NCBI GenBank assembly: GCA_019420945.1
Contig: JAHZGF010000040.1
Location: 1 to 18,830, forward strand
DNA from: Clostridiales bacterium
GTDB taxonomy: Bacteria > Bacillota > Clostridia > Oscillospirales > Oscillospiraceae
Length of the DNA: 18,830 nucleotides
Direction of reading: 5' to 3'
A model generated the notes under the pieces. That model worked only from the letters and a program-made list of their open reading frames with translations. It did not search any database and had not been told where the DNA came from. Below, in pieces: positions 1-7,347 of the stretch (the first letter of the stretch is position 1; every line of letters begins with the position of its first letter). Both the position numbers and the translations under genes were made by a program.

Positions 1-43
1 ATCACTAAAGTTAAATGTCAGCTTTTTAGTTAAAGCATTGAGT

Positions 44-1924
44 TCAAAACTCGCTCGGCGGTTTTGCGGAGCTGTACAGCGTTCTGCGTTTTGAGGGTAT
101 GGACGATGTGTGCGGCCGCTCCTCAGACACTGCGCGTGACAAAGTCGTCTCGGTCTGGAGAAAAGGCGCTGCCGCGCGCGGGGGTGTGTAGTCAAGAATG
201 CTGACGGGAGTCAATTCCTTGGCCAGCGGGTGGTCAGCATAATCAAACTTTTTCAGTTTCAGGACATTGTGTCCTCGGATGACCACCAGCAGTTCCTCGT
301 TGGGGATGCGCAGCACCTCGTCCGGAGTCAGCAGCCGTCTGCGCCCCTGGCCCTCCGTCTGACGGTATTGGGGGATGACCTGCGCTACGGCAATGGTCTT
401 GCGCACGGTCATGGTGGAGTTGATCTCCACCGACATATCACCGCTCCGCGCGGAGAAGTACTCGGCGCTGACCTCATCGGTACAGCCCAGCATGAGCTGC
501 ACGTCCAGGTTACCGACGATCTCCGCCCAGAGATTGTTGGGATACCGGTTCTGGAGCTGACCGAGGCTCTGCACGGCCAGCATCACATAGATCGCACGGC
601 TGCGGATAACGCTGAGCGTACGGGCAAAATCCGAACCGTCCGCTGCGCCGCCGAGCTTGCCCACATTGTTGAACTCATCGAAGATGAGGTTGACCGGGAC
701 TTTGCAGCGCAGCTCCGGCGTGCTGTCGGCATAGCGCACCAACTTGATGAATAGAAACGAAAAGAACAGCGAGGACAGAAACGCCATCGTTGCGTCCTGG
801 TCGCTGAGTATGACGAAGTAGGCGCATTTGCGCTTGCCCGGCGCCGTGAGATCGATATCGCTGCGGCTGATGATGTCCCGCACAGCCTCGTTCTGTAAGA
901 CCTGTAACCGGGTGCCGAGTCCAAGGACGATGCCGGAACGCACCGTGTCGCTGGCCTGCGAGAAAAGATTGAACGGCGCACGGGCGGGGTGATCCAGCGG
1001 CAGCTTCTCAAAAAGCGCCGTCAGCTGCCGCTCGCTGTTTTGAGTCAGGAGCCGGTAGGCGGCCGCCAGGTTCTTCGTCTCCGGGCTGCGGCTCCTGTCC
1101 AGATCGATATAGAGCACCAGCGCTTTGAGCAAATTGGCCTCGCCGTTGTCCCAGAAATGGTCGCCCTTGCCCTCGCTGGTGTTGGAGATGATGACATTGG
1201 TCAACACCTGCGCCAGCAGAGTATCGCCGTTCAGGTCTGACATGCAGTTCCATGAGTCGCCGTGCCGGGGGTCTACCAGATTGAATACTTTTACCTCATA
1301 CCCGTTCTTGCGGAACAACTCGGCGGTATCGTTATAGAGCTCCGCCTTCGGATCCGTAATGACTGCCGACTCTCCGCGCTTGAGTATGGTGAACAGTGCC
1401 GGACGGATCACGCCACGGGATTTCCGGGTACCTGATGCACCGAATACGGCGATGTGGCGGTTCAGTCTGGTGTCTTTAGGTAAGCAGACGACGCTGCCGT
1501 TTTTTTCGCCCAGGATGATGCCATCGGCCTGCGACGGAGGCTTGATCTCCAGAATCTCTTTCAGTTCCTTGTCCTTCATCCATGAAGCGGTGCCGTAGGT
1601 TCCGTACTTGCTGCGGGTAAATCCGCGCTCATCGTAGTCCTTGGAGCTGAATTTATCGTGGAAACGCACATAGGCCGTGATACCGACCCCGGTCAGCAGC
1701 AGTATACCGATGCTTTTTAGCCCCGGGATGCTGAAGGCGCTGCCCAGACACACGATCGGATTCCAGTCTACGGCGCCGATGGTCGTTTGCCCTGTAAGAC
1801 CGCCGGAATTCATCCAAAGCTCGTAGTTTATCAGCAATTGGCCAAGCACTCCGCCCAGGTAAAGCAGGGTGATAAGTCCCGGTATGGAGACGGCGATGAT
1901 GGCTGCTGCTCGCTTTTTATCCAG
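44..1924 (-). CDS. VirD4-like conjugation coupling ATPase (CD1115 type)
   Basis: Coupling protein that docks the relaxase-DNA complex to the transfer channel at the inner face of the membrane. Numbering from a CTG start, there is a membrane segment at about 8-32, a second at about 65-86, a P-loop GASGTRKS at 162-169, and a Walker B LIFDEFNN beginning at about 413. The C-terminal tail is basic and proline-rich. The P-loop has Arg where the canonical motif has its last Gly; related ICE coupling proteins also deviate there, from memory. The first ATG/GTG/TTG in frame is GTG at 1849, but that cuts off the first membrane helix. AGGAGG just after the upstream stop lies 8 nt before CTG at 1924, which I take as the start (626 aa). 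It is the last T4SS gene in the window and follows the preceding gene by 14 nt. Confidence 0.93.
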   Translation of the reverse strand: MDKKRAAAIIAVSIPGLITLLYLGGVLGQLLINYELWMNSGGLTGQTTIGAVDWNPIVCLGSAFSIPGLKSIGILLLTGVGITAYVRFHDKFSSKDYDERGFTRSKYGTYGTASWMKDKELKEILEIKPPSQADGIILGEKNGSVVCLPKDTRLNRHIAVFGASGTRKSRGVIRPALFTILKRGESAVITDPKAELYNDTAELFRKNGYEVKVFNLVDPRHGDSWNCMSDLNGDTLLAQVLTNVIISNTSEGKGDHFWDNGEANLLKALVLYIDLDRSRSPETKNLAAAYRLLTQNSERQLTALFEKLPLDHPARAPFNLFSQASDTVRSGIVLGLGTRLQVLQNEAVRDIISRSDIDLTAPGKRKCAYFVILSDQDATMAFLSSLFFSFLFIKLVRYADSTPELRCKVPVNLIFDEFNNVGKLGGAADGSDFARTLSVIRSRAIYVMLAVQSLGQLQNRYPNNLWAEIVGNLDVQLMLGCTDEVSAEYFSARSGDMSVEINSTMTVRKTIAVAQVIPQYRQTEGQGRRRLLTPDEVLRIPNEELLVVIRGHNVLKLKKFDYADHPLAKELTPVSILDYTPPRAAAPFLQTETTLSRAVSEERPHTSSIPSKRRTLYSSAKPPSEF

Positions 1925-1938
1925 AATGCATTCCTCCT

Positions 1939-3108
1939 TTATAGTCCCAGTTCTGCTTCTACTGTGGCAGCGTCGATGGTTTTGAGTGTGATATACGGGC
2001 CAAGGTACTCTCTTAGAAAGGGCGCTTGATCATCGAAGCAGAGTACCTCGAAGCTCCCTGCGCCGGTCTGCATTGCCTCACGAAAACGGATCAGGCGTGC
2101 GATGTCGCCGTCAAGATGCGAGAAAACACAGGTGCCGCCGATACTGGCGTCGTATTCCATGAATCCCCGGTTATATGACCGGACGTCTGGGTCGAACAGC
2201 AGCTCAAGCAGTTTTTCTTTCCAGTCTGGGACGGTGAGCAATCTGAGCTGCCGGATGCCGCCGGCATTCATGGGCACAAAATAGATGTGTCGATAGATTC
2301 CATCAAACCGAAGTTCCAGTCGCCGGTTTTTATCCGACTCCAGCAGTGTGGTCAGCGCCGTATCATAGGACTCGCCCAGCAGGATTGCGGAGTCGATGCT
2401 CTGAACCCCGGCATTCATGCGGGCAAGCTCTGTCAGGCTGTGGAGTGCTTTGAACTCTCCCATGCCGTTCCATTTCATCGCGGCGTTCCGCGTGTTGTAA
2501 ACGGCGTAACAGCTGCCGGGATAGAAGATTGCGCCGACGATGCGTGTGAACATGGTTTTGTTCTGTTCCGCAGGGGTGATCCTCTTGAAGTCCCGCGCCA
2601 GGTAGAAGGCAGGCGCGTCCGGTGTTATCCGAAGGATGGCACGGTTTTGCAAGGCGGGGAGCAGATAGGCCTTTGTCTCGACACCGGCGATCAGGTGAAT
2701 CCCAATCGTCTCGGCAACCCGAAGGTTACGGTCCCGATGCGCCATACCGCCGGGAAATCTATGATTGTAAAACGCGGCCATATAATAGCCGTATGCGTCC
2801 GGATGTATCCATTCCAGTATGGGGAGAGCGCCCTTACAGAAACGAATCGCTTTGGCATTCCCGATACCGGTCATCTGCAGCAGCTTTACCCTCATCCGCT
2901 CATCGGTATCCGGGTTACGAAGCTCCTGTGTTGTGGAAAGTTTACCCACCAGCGCTCTGAGAGTACGCTCGTTTCCCAGCACGCCAAGCGAACGGACAGG
3001 GTATTCGCCGGCGAGCCCAAGCACTGTGATAAGCCGATGCACATGACTTCCCGGCCGAACGGTAATCATTGTTTCAAGCCCCGGAATGCAGGAACTTTCC
3101 GACAACAT
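1939..3108 (-). CDS. ICE protein of unknown function, replication-relaxation-like
   Basis: A protein of about 389 aa sitting between DUF6100 and VirD4. The N-terminal part looks like a winged-helix domain, with a helix-rich segment ending in an RTLRALVGKL-type recognition helix. A segment around HRDRNLRVAE follows, and then a mixed alpha/beta C-terminal half. This layout resembles replication-relaxation proteins of conjugative plasmids, but the match is by eye and weak. No catalytic motif is clear. The start is uncertain: TTG at 3141, ATG at 3108 and ATG at 3069 (MITVRPG) are all possible, and none has a strong ribosome binding site. The stop codon at 1939 sits next to the VirD4 ribosome binding site, so the two are probably translationally coupled. 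A role in relaxosome assembly or DNA processing is inference from position. Confidence 0.75.
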   Translation of the reverse strand: MLSESSCIPGLETMITVRPGSHVHRLITVLGLAGEYPVRSLGVLGNERTLRALVGKLSTTQELRNPDTDERMRVKLLQMTGIGNAKAIRFCKGALPILEWIHPDAYGYYMAAFYNHRFPGGMAHRDRNLRVAETIGIHLIAGVETKAYLLPALQNRAILRITPDAPAFYLARDFKRITPAEQNKTMFTRIVGAIFYPGSCYAVYNTRNAAMKWNGMGEFKALHSLTELARMNAGVQSIDSAILLGESYDTALTTLLESDKNRRLELRFDGIYRHIYFVPMNAGGIRQLRLLTVPDWKEKLLELLFDPDVRSYNRGFMEYDASIGGTCVFSHLDGDIARLIRFREAMQTGAGSFEVLCFDDQAPFLREYLGPYITLKTIDAATVEAELGL

Positions 3109-3224
3109 GACTGCTCTCTTTGTCGGAAACCGTCTGCGCAAAAAGCCTGAAAAATATCGGTTTCATCGGTGTTTTCCGGCTGTAAAAAGATATGTCATTT
3201 GGGAGGCAGGTTTTTGCCCTGTTT

Positions 3225-3929
3225 TTACACATGTTTTTGACGCTGCTCCGGCACATTTTCATGGAGCATCACCCCCTCATCCGGGATCAGGGGCTCAAGT
3301 ACCAGCCACTGTGGAAAATCCCGTGCCGGGACCACATACACCTCCGTACGCTCCTGCGTGGAGGCCGCGCTGCAGTAGAAATGATCGCAGCACGGCGGCG
3401 CGTCATCCGTAAGCACATACATGGCGACGGTATCGGAGACCATATTGATCTCAATATTGTCATGATCCCGGTACCGACGCTCCGGCCTGCCTTTTTCATA
3501 TACATGGCGGAATATCATGATGCTTTCGGGGTATCGAACCGGTGCTTTGCCCTGAAAGAAGTTCCTGAGCGCCGGGTACAGGATGCCCCGAATATAGGAG
3601 GCGGAGCCCCTCTCCTTTTTGGGGAGCAGCAGAGGCAGCCGGATGCAGAACCACCCTTCGATGGTAAAGCCCGCTTCTATTGGAACCGACTCTGCTGCAA
3701 CCGCATCCACATCCTGCAGTGCCCGCGGATTTCCCGTGTAGGCGGGAAGCGCTCTGGTCAGCAGCGTCAATTTTTCGCTTTCCTCAGCCAGCTTCAGCGC
3801 CATGGCATACGCCAGCTCCATGCTTTTCCCTCCGGTCAGACAGCGGAGATTTTTTATGGTCATGCCGAGCCGTCGATCCTGCGTCTCTATTTTATCCAGC
3901 AGATGAATGAACGAGCTTATCGAGTCCAT
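3225..3929 (-). CDS. DUF6100 family ICE protein
   Basis: A protein of 234 aa that resembles the DUF6100 family found in Clostridia conjugative elements; its function is unknown. The N-terminal part (about 1-75) is helical, beginning MDSISSFIHLL and containing a heptad-like stretch (AMALKLAEESEKLTLL). The rest is beta-rich, with a conserved-looking core around WFCIRLPLLLPKK and RDHDNIEIN. No signal peptide or membrane segment is visible. The start is ATG at 3929 because AGAGGAGG lies 9 nt upstream; the frame stays open to 3998, but that extension has no ribosome binding site and lies deeper inside the previous gene. It overlaps the end of DUF5697 by 38 bp, which indicates tight co-expression. 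Confidence 0.82.
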   Translation of the reverse strand: MDSISSFIHLLDKIETQDRRLGMTIKNLRCLTGGKSMELAYAMALKLAEESEKLTLLTRALPAYTGNPRALQDVDAVAAESVPIEAGFTIEGWFCIRLPLLLPKKERGSASYIRGILYPALRNFFQGKAPVRYPESIMIFRHVYEKGRPERRYRDHDNIEINMVSDTVAMYVLTDDAPPCCDHFYCSAASTQERTEVYVVPARDFPQWLVLEPLIPDEGVMLHENVPEQRQKHV

Positions 3930-4458
3930 CGGTTGCAGCCTCCTCTGTGTAAAATGTAATGTCCGGTTCTTCCTGCCCGGCAAAGTTGACGGTTGCAAAC
4001 AGGCAGGGCGCCTTGGGGCGCATCATCTGGGATGCCATGGCGATATTGGGCAGGACAAAGATATATTTCATCTCGTCATCCTGCGGCTGCAGCAGCTTGC
4101 TAAGGTGCTGCTCACCGTCATACAGCACGACGATCTCATAGCCGGTGTTTTCCTTCAGAAAAAAGATTTGGGACGGGTAGACCGCAGGATAATGCGCCAT
4201 GGGATCCACATAGTCGATAAACCGCAGCAGCACCCATACGGCAAGGATCGTCCGCTGATCCGGCTTGCATAGTCCATCCAAAGCCAGATAGTAGCCACCG
4301 GCCACATCCGAGATTTGATGCTCCCTTTTCAGATTGCGAAGAATCTTCTCCGCCGTCTCCGGGGTTTTGTCCCGCAGCAGTCGGATCACCTGTGTTTTGG
4401 TCAGTGCGCCGTACTGCGACAGCCATTTGATCACATGGCGCTCATCATCAAGCAGCAT
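3892..4458 (-). CDS. DUF5697 family ICE protein with N-terminal winged helix
   Basis: A protein of 188 aa that resembles DUF5697, a family found next to VirB4/VirD4 in Firmicutes ICEs. Residues about 5-60 have the look of a winged helix-turn-helix: DDERHVIKWLSQYGALTKTQ, a second helix with TAEKILRNLKRE, and a beta wing ending GGYYLAL. The remainder is alpha/beta with YPSQIFFLKE and YIFVLPNI strands. The wing-helix pattern resembles the N-terminus of replication-relaxation proteins, so DNA binding is plausible but not shown. ATG at 4458 is chosen over GTG at 4467 because AAGGAGG lies 8-9 nt upstream of the ATG. It follows VirB4 by 48 nt and overlaps DUF6100. Confidence 0.82.
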   Translation of the reverse strand: MLLDDERHVIKWLSQYGALTKTQVIRLLRDKTPETAEKILRNLKREHQISDVAGGYYLALDGLCKPDQRTILAVWVLLRFIDYVDPMAHYPAVYPSQIFFLKENTGYEIVVLYDGEQHLSKLLQPQDDEMKYIFVLPNIAMASQMMRPKAPCLFATVNFAGQEEPDITFYTEEAATDGLDKLVHSSAG

Positions 4459-4480
4459 GTTGTTCACCTCCTTCTGCGTG

Positions 4481-4526
4481 TGCGTATTCTTTGCAAAATG
4501 CGTATTCTACGCTGAATGCGTTTTCT
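4481..4526. repeat. Three degenerate 18-bp tandem units across the VirB4 stop codon
   Basis: The decamer TGCGTATTCT occurs at 4481 and 4499, and TGCGTTTTCT at 4517, so the spacing is exactly 18 bp. The array covers the last codons of VirB4, its TAG stop, and the start of the gap to DUF5697. Because 18 is a multiple of three, it looks like a small in-frame slippage duplication at the gene's 3' end. Confidence 0.6.
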
Positions 4527-7023
4527 CCCTCTGCCGTTCTTTGAGGATTGCCTCCAGCTCGGCGCGATCCGTGGTGATCATTTCCTTTTCCAGCTTGGAG
4601 GCCTTCACCACCACAGGCACTTTGTTGTTGTTGGAGCTGATGAGCGCCTCGCCGCGCTCGAAGCGGGTGATGGCGCGGATCTCCGTGCGGGTGAGCTTCA
4701 GTGTTTCCTGTACATACCGGGCCTCGTCCGGCTCCAGGTTCAGAATGATCTTGTTCTTGGAGTTGTTGATGATCGCCCTGCCGTACTTGCCGTCCTCCAG
4801 ACCGAAGAAATCCGACAGGTCCTGCGTTGCGGAAATGGCCGCTCCGCCGAAGCCGCGGATAACCTTGAATATCTCAAGGCAAAACTCTGCGGCCATACGG
4901 TTGGAGCTGGCGCCGATCAGCTGCCAGATCTCGTCGATAAAGATGGCTTTGCGTTTGGTGCGGTCAGACTTTATCTGATCCCACACATAATCCAGTGCGA
5001 TGAACATACCCACCGGAAGCAGCTTGCCCTTCAGCTCCGACAGGTCAAGGACGATGTACTTATTAGAGAGGTCTACATTGGTCTGTCTGTTGAAGCTTTG
5101 GGCGCTGCCGGTGACAAAACGGCTGATGATGGCCGCCAGCCGCTGGGTCATGGGATTCTCCTGCAAGTGCTTATGCAGGTCGCCCAGGATGGGCATCTGC
5201 TTCATTTTGGGCGGAGCGGAGGACATGTCCGTATAGATGGAGTCGTTATCATGGGTGATGCCGAAATCCGCATAGGTTCGGATCAACGCTTCATCCAGCA
5301 TCTGCTCCTCCTCGTTGCTCATATCGGGGATCAGCAGGCCGAAGAAGGTCATGAGCTGCTGAATTTTTCGAGCCAGCATGGAGCCCATCTCCACATAATC
5401 GATCTCGTCAATCAGCTCCATCTCCGGCGACATGGTATGCCGTATCTCCATTACATTGATGCAGTGGGGAGATCCCGGTGCGATCTTGATAAACTCGCCG
5501 CCGATCTTATTGCAGGCTCTACGGAATTCGTGTCCCTTGATGGGCGCCAGAATGTAGCACTGAATGCCGCGCATCCGCATCCGAAGCGCCAGCAGCTGCA
5601 TGGTAAAGGTCTTGCCTGCGCCCGATGTGCCCAGCAGGTTCAGGTTGGCATTTTTATTGATCTTTGTGTTGAACAGATCCACGATGCACAGGGAGTTGTT
5701 GTATCGGTTGATGCCCAACAGCACGCCATTGTCGTCCGACAGCTCAAAGCTGGTGAAGATATAGCTGGATGCGGCGCCGCTAGTCAGAACATTGCGCTGC
5801 GCCTTTTTCTCCAGCTTGGGCGAGATTTTCAGGAACGGCATCACCGACTGAAGTGCGGCCTCCTGCTGAAAGCTGCACTCGCTGGTGTACATATCCATGG
5901 ATTTGAGCATATCCACCATCTGCTGCTTGCGCCAAAGCAATTCCTCGTAGGTTTTGGCCGATACGGTGATGAAAACGCTCATGTAAAAGAGGTCCTCGTT
6001 GTAGTTGGCGATGCCATTCTTGATAAAATAGCCCGCCTGTATGGAATTGGTCAGCTCCTCATAATCGGTGCTGGTATCCTGCATGCTCTTGAGCTTGGTG
6101 CGGTTGAGCCTGATCCGCTGGGCGACCTTATCTATGGTGCGGCTGCGGTTCTCACGGCGGAGATGGACGTCGATGTCCACTCCTTCTCCGGCGTTGATGA
6201 GCGAGGACATCCAGCCGGCCCGGACGCGGCTTGGATACCCGCCTGCCTTGATGTAGAGGAAGGAATAGTACAGCCCGTCCATAACGACATAGTTATAATG
6301 GCTCAGGTCGATGCCGCGGGGCGCCAGAAAGTTGGCCATGCGGATCGGCGGCACCGGGTCCATGCCGATGATTTTCTTCTTTGCCGCCATGGTGTCCACC
6401 ACGATGCGATCTACACGGGAGGAAAACGGCTCGTCCGTACAGGAGCGCCGGTTGTAAAACATGTATAGGATTTCGGCAGTCGCTTCATCCGGGTCTTTGG
6501 ACTGCACGATGCTGTTGCCGCATTGCATGAAATACGCCCGCGCTGTCTGCTCGGCGGTCTGGAGCATGCCGTAGATCTTTGCATAGTCGTCGCTTTCGTT
6601 GCGGCCTACCGCCTCGTACTGGAAAATCAGAAAGAAGCGCCTCGTCAGCGCTTCCCGATTTCCCACATCCTTGATGAGTCCGATATAATCTTCGCCAAGT
6701 TCCTTACATTGCGGATTCTCCTCGTGTTCCAATTCCTCGCAGATCATGGATATGTGCTTATCTGAGTCCGCGCGGCGCGTAATGGACTTGAACTGCAGCC
6801 GCATGGGGGATATCTTCAGCCAGCTGGCAAAGCTGGAGATGATGTTGAACTGCTCCTCATCGGATCGCAGCGTGAAGTTGATCGGCTCGATCTCAAGGAT
6901 TTTTATGTAGCGGTTGTCCGTCGTTTCAATGATCCCGTTTTTCAGGTCGCGGATGGGCAAATAATCCTGCACAAACTCAAGCTTTTCTTTTCTGCGGTTT
7001 CTTTTTCCTTTTGCTTTGGCCAT
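4507..7023 (-). CDS. VirB4-like conjugal transfer ATPase (CD1110 type)
   Basis: Hexameric ATPase that powers the type IV secretion channel from the cytoplasmic face. The protein is 838 aa from ATG at 7023. The N-terminal half matches the VirB4/TraC-like region (FVQDYLPIRDLKNGIIETTD near the start). The P-loop GTSGAGKT is at 465-472, and Walker B IFIDEIWQLIG starts at about 694. A downstream SATQDLSDFF segment at about 731 corresponds to the sensor-like motif of the family. The length is normal and nothing is broken. The frame is open upstream to 7113, but MAKAKGKRNRRKEK is a typical basic N-terminus. AGGAGG precedes this start by an unusually long 13 nt. The gene begins inside the 3' end of PrgI (47-bp overlap), which favours coupled translation. 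Confidence 0.95.
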   Translation of the reverse strand: MAKAKGKRNRRKEKLEFVQDYLPIRDLKNGIIETTDNRYIKILEIEPINFTLRSDEEQFNIISSFASWLKISPMRLQFKSITRRADSDKHISMICEELEHEENPQCKELGEDYIGLIKDVGNREALTRRFFLIFQYEAVGRNESDDYAKIYGMLQTAEQTARAYFMQCGNSIVQSKDPDEATAEILYMFYNRRSCTDEPFSSRVDRIVVDTMAAKKKIIGMDPVPPIRMANFLAPRGIDLSHYNYVVMDGLYYSFLYIKAGGYPSRVRAGWMSSLINAGEGVDIDVHLRRENRSRTIDKVAQRIRLNRTKLKSMQDTSTDYEELTNSIQAGYFIKNGIANYNEDLFYMSVFITVSAKTYEELLWRKQQMVDMLKSMDMYTSECSFQQEAALQSVMPFLKISPKLEKKAQRNVLTSGAASSYIFTSFELSDDNGVLLGINRYNNSLCIVDLFNTKINKNANLNLLGTSGAGKTFTMQLLALRMRMRGIQCYILAPIKGHEFRRACNKIGGEFIKIAPGSPHCINVMEIRHTMSPEMELIDEIDYVEMGSMLARKIQQLMTFFGLLIPDMSNEEEQMLDEALIRTYADFGITHDNDSIYTDMSSAPPKMKQMPILGDLHKHLQENPMTQRLAAIISRFVTGSAQSFNRQTNVDLSNKYIVLDLSELKGKLLPVGMFIALDYVWDQIKSDRTKRKAIFIDEIWQLIGASSNRMAAEFCLEIFKVIRGFGGAAISATQDLSDFFGLEDGKYGRAIINNSKNKIILNLEPDEARYVQETLKLTRTEIRAITRFERGEALISSNNNKVPVVVKASKLEKEMITTDRAELEAILKERQREKTHSA

Positions 7024-7342
7024 AGCGGTATCCGATCCTCCTGAAGTGTAATTTCCTGCGGTGTGTCCAGAAATGGATGATATGGCCGATGTACTGAAAC
7101 AGCGACCCGCCATCCACGCCCATTGCAGACACCACCGCCAGCGGCAGCAGCGTGACCGTCATGACCACGATGCGGATGGTGCCGGGCATGGGGATCAGAA
7201 TCAGCTCCGGATAGCCCAAAGCCAGCACCAGAATCACCGTTTCAATTGCGTTCCGGGTATCGATCATCCCTCCCAGCAGTTTGCCGCTGTCCGTATAGTT
7301 TGCGGGGATTGCGTACACGTTGTTGTGTTCTCTTTCGTCCAA
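6977..7342 (-). CDS. PrgI family T4SS membrane protein
   Basis: Small inner-membrane component of Gram-positive conjugation machines, corresponding to the VirB3-like position and usually encoded directly before VirB4, as here. The N-terminus carries the family signature YAIPANY. Two hydrophobic segments follow at about 33-53 and 55-76, and the C-terminus is strongly basic (RKKKPQKRKA). TTG at 7342 is preferred as the start (121 aa) because AGGTGA lies 5 nt upstream. GTG at 7351 overlaps the previous stop (GTGA) and is the alternative (124 aa). The 3' end overlaps VirB4 by 47 bp. Confidence 0.92.
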   Translation of the reverse strand: MDEREHNNVYAIPANYTDSGKLLGGMIDTRNAIETVILVLALGYPELILIPMPGTIRIVVMTVTLLPLAVVSAMGVDGGSLFQYIGHIIHFWTHRRKLHFRRIGYRYGQSKRKKKPQKRKA

Positions 7343-7347
7343 GTTTT

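Noticed and set aside
2287..3150. Plus-strand open frame opposite the replication-relaxation-like gene
   Set aside because: Antisense shadow; all genes in this region are coupled on the minus strand.
4516..6468. Long plus-strand open frame (650 codons) opposite VirB4
   Set aside because: It is the antisense shadow of a clear VirB4 gene, with a His/Gln/Leu-rich composition and no known domain.
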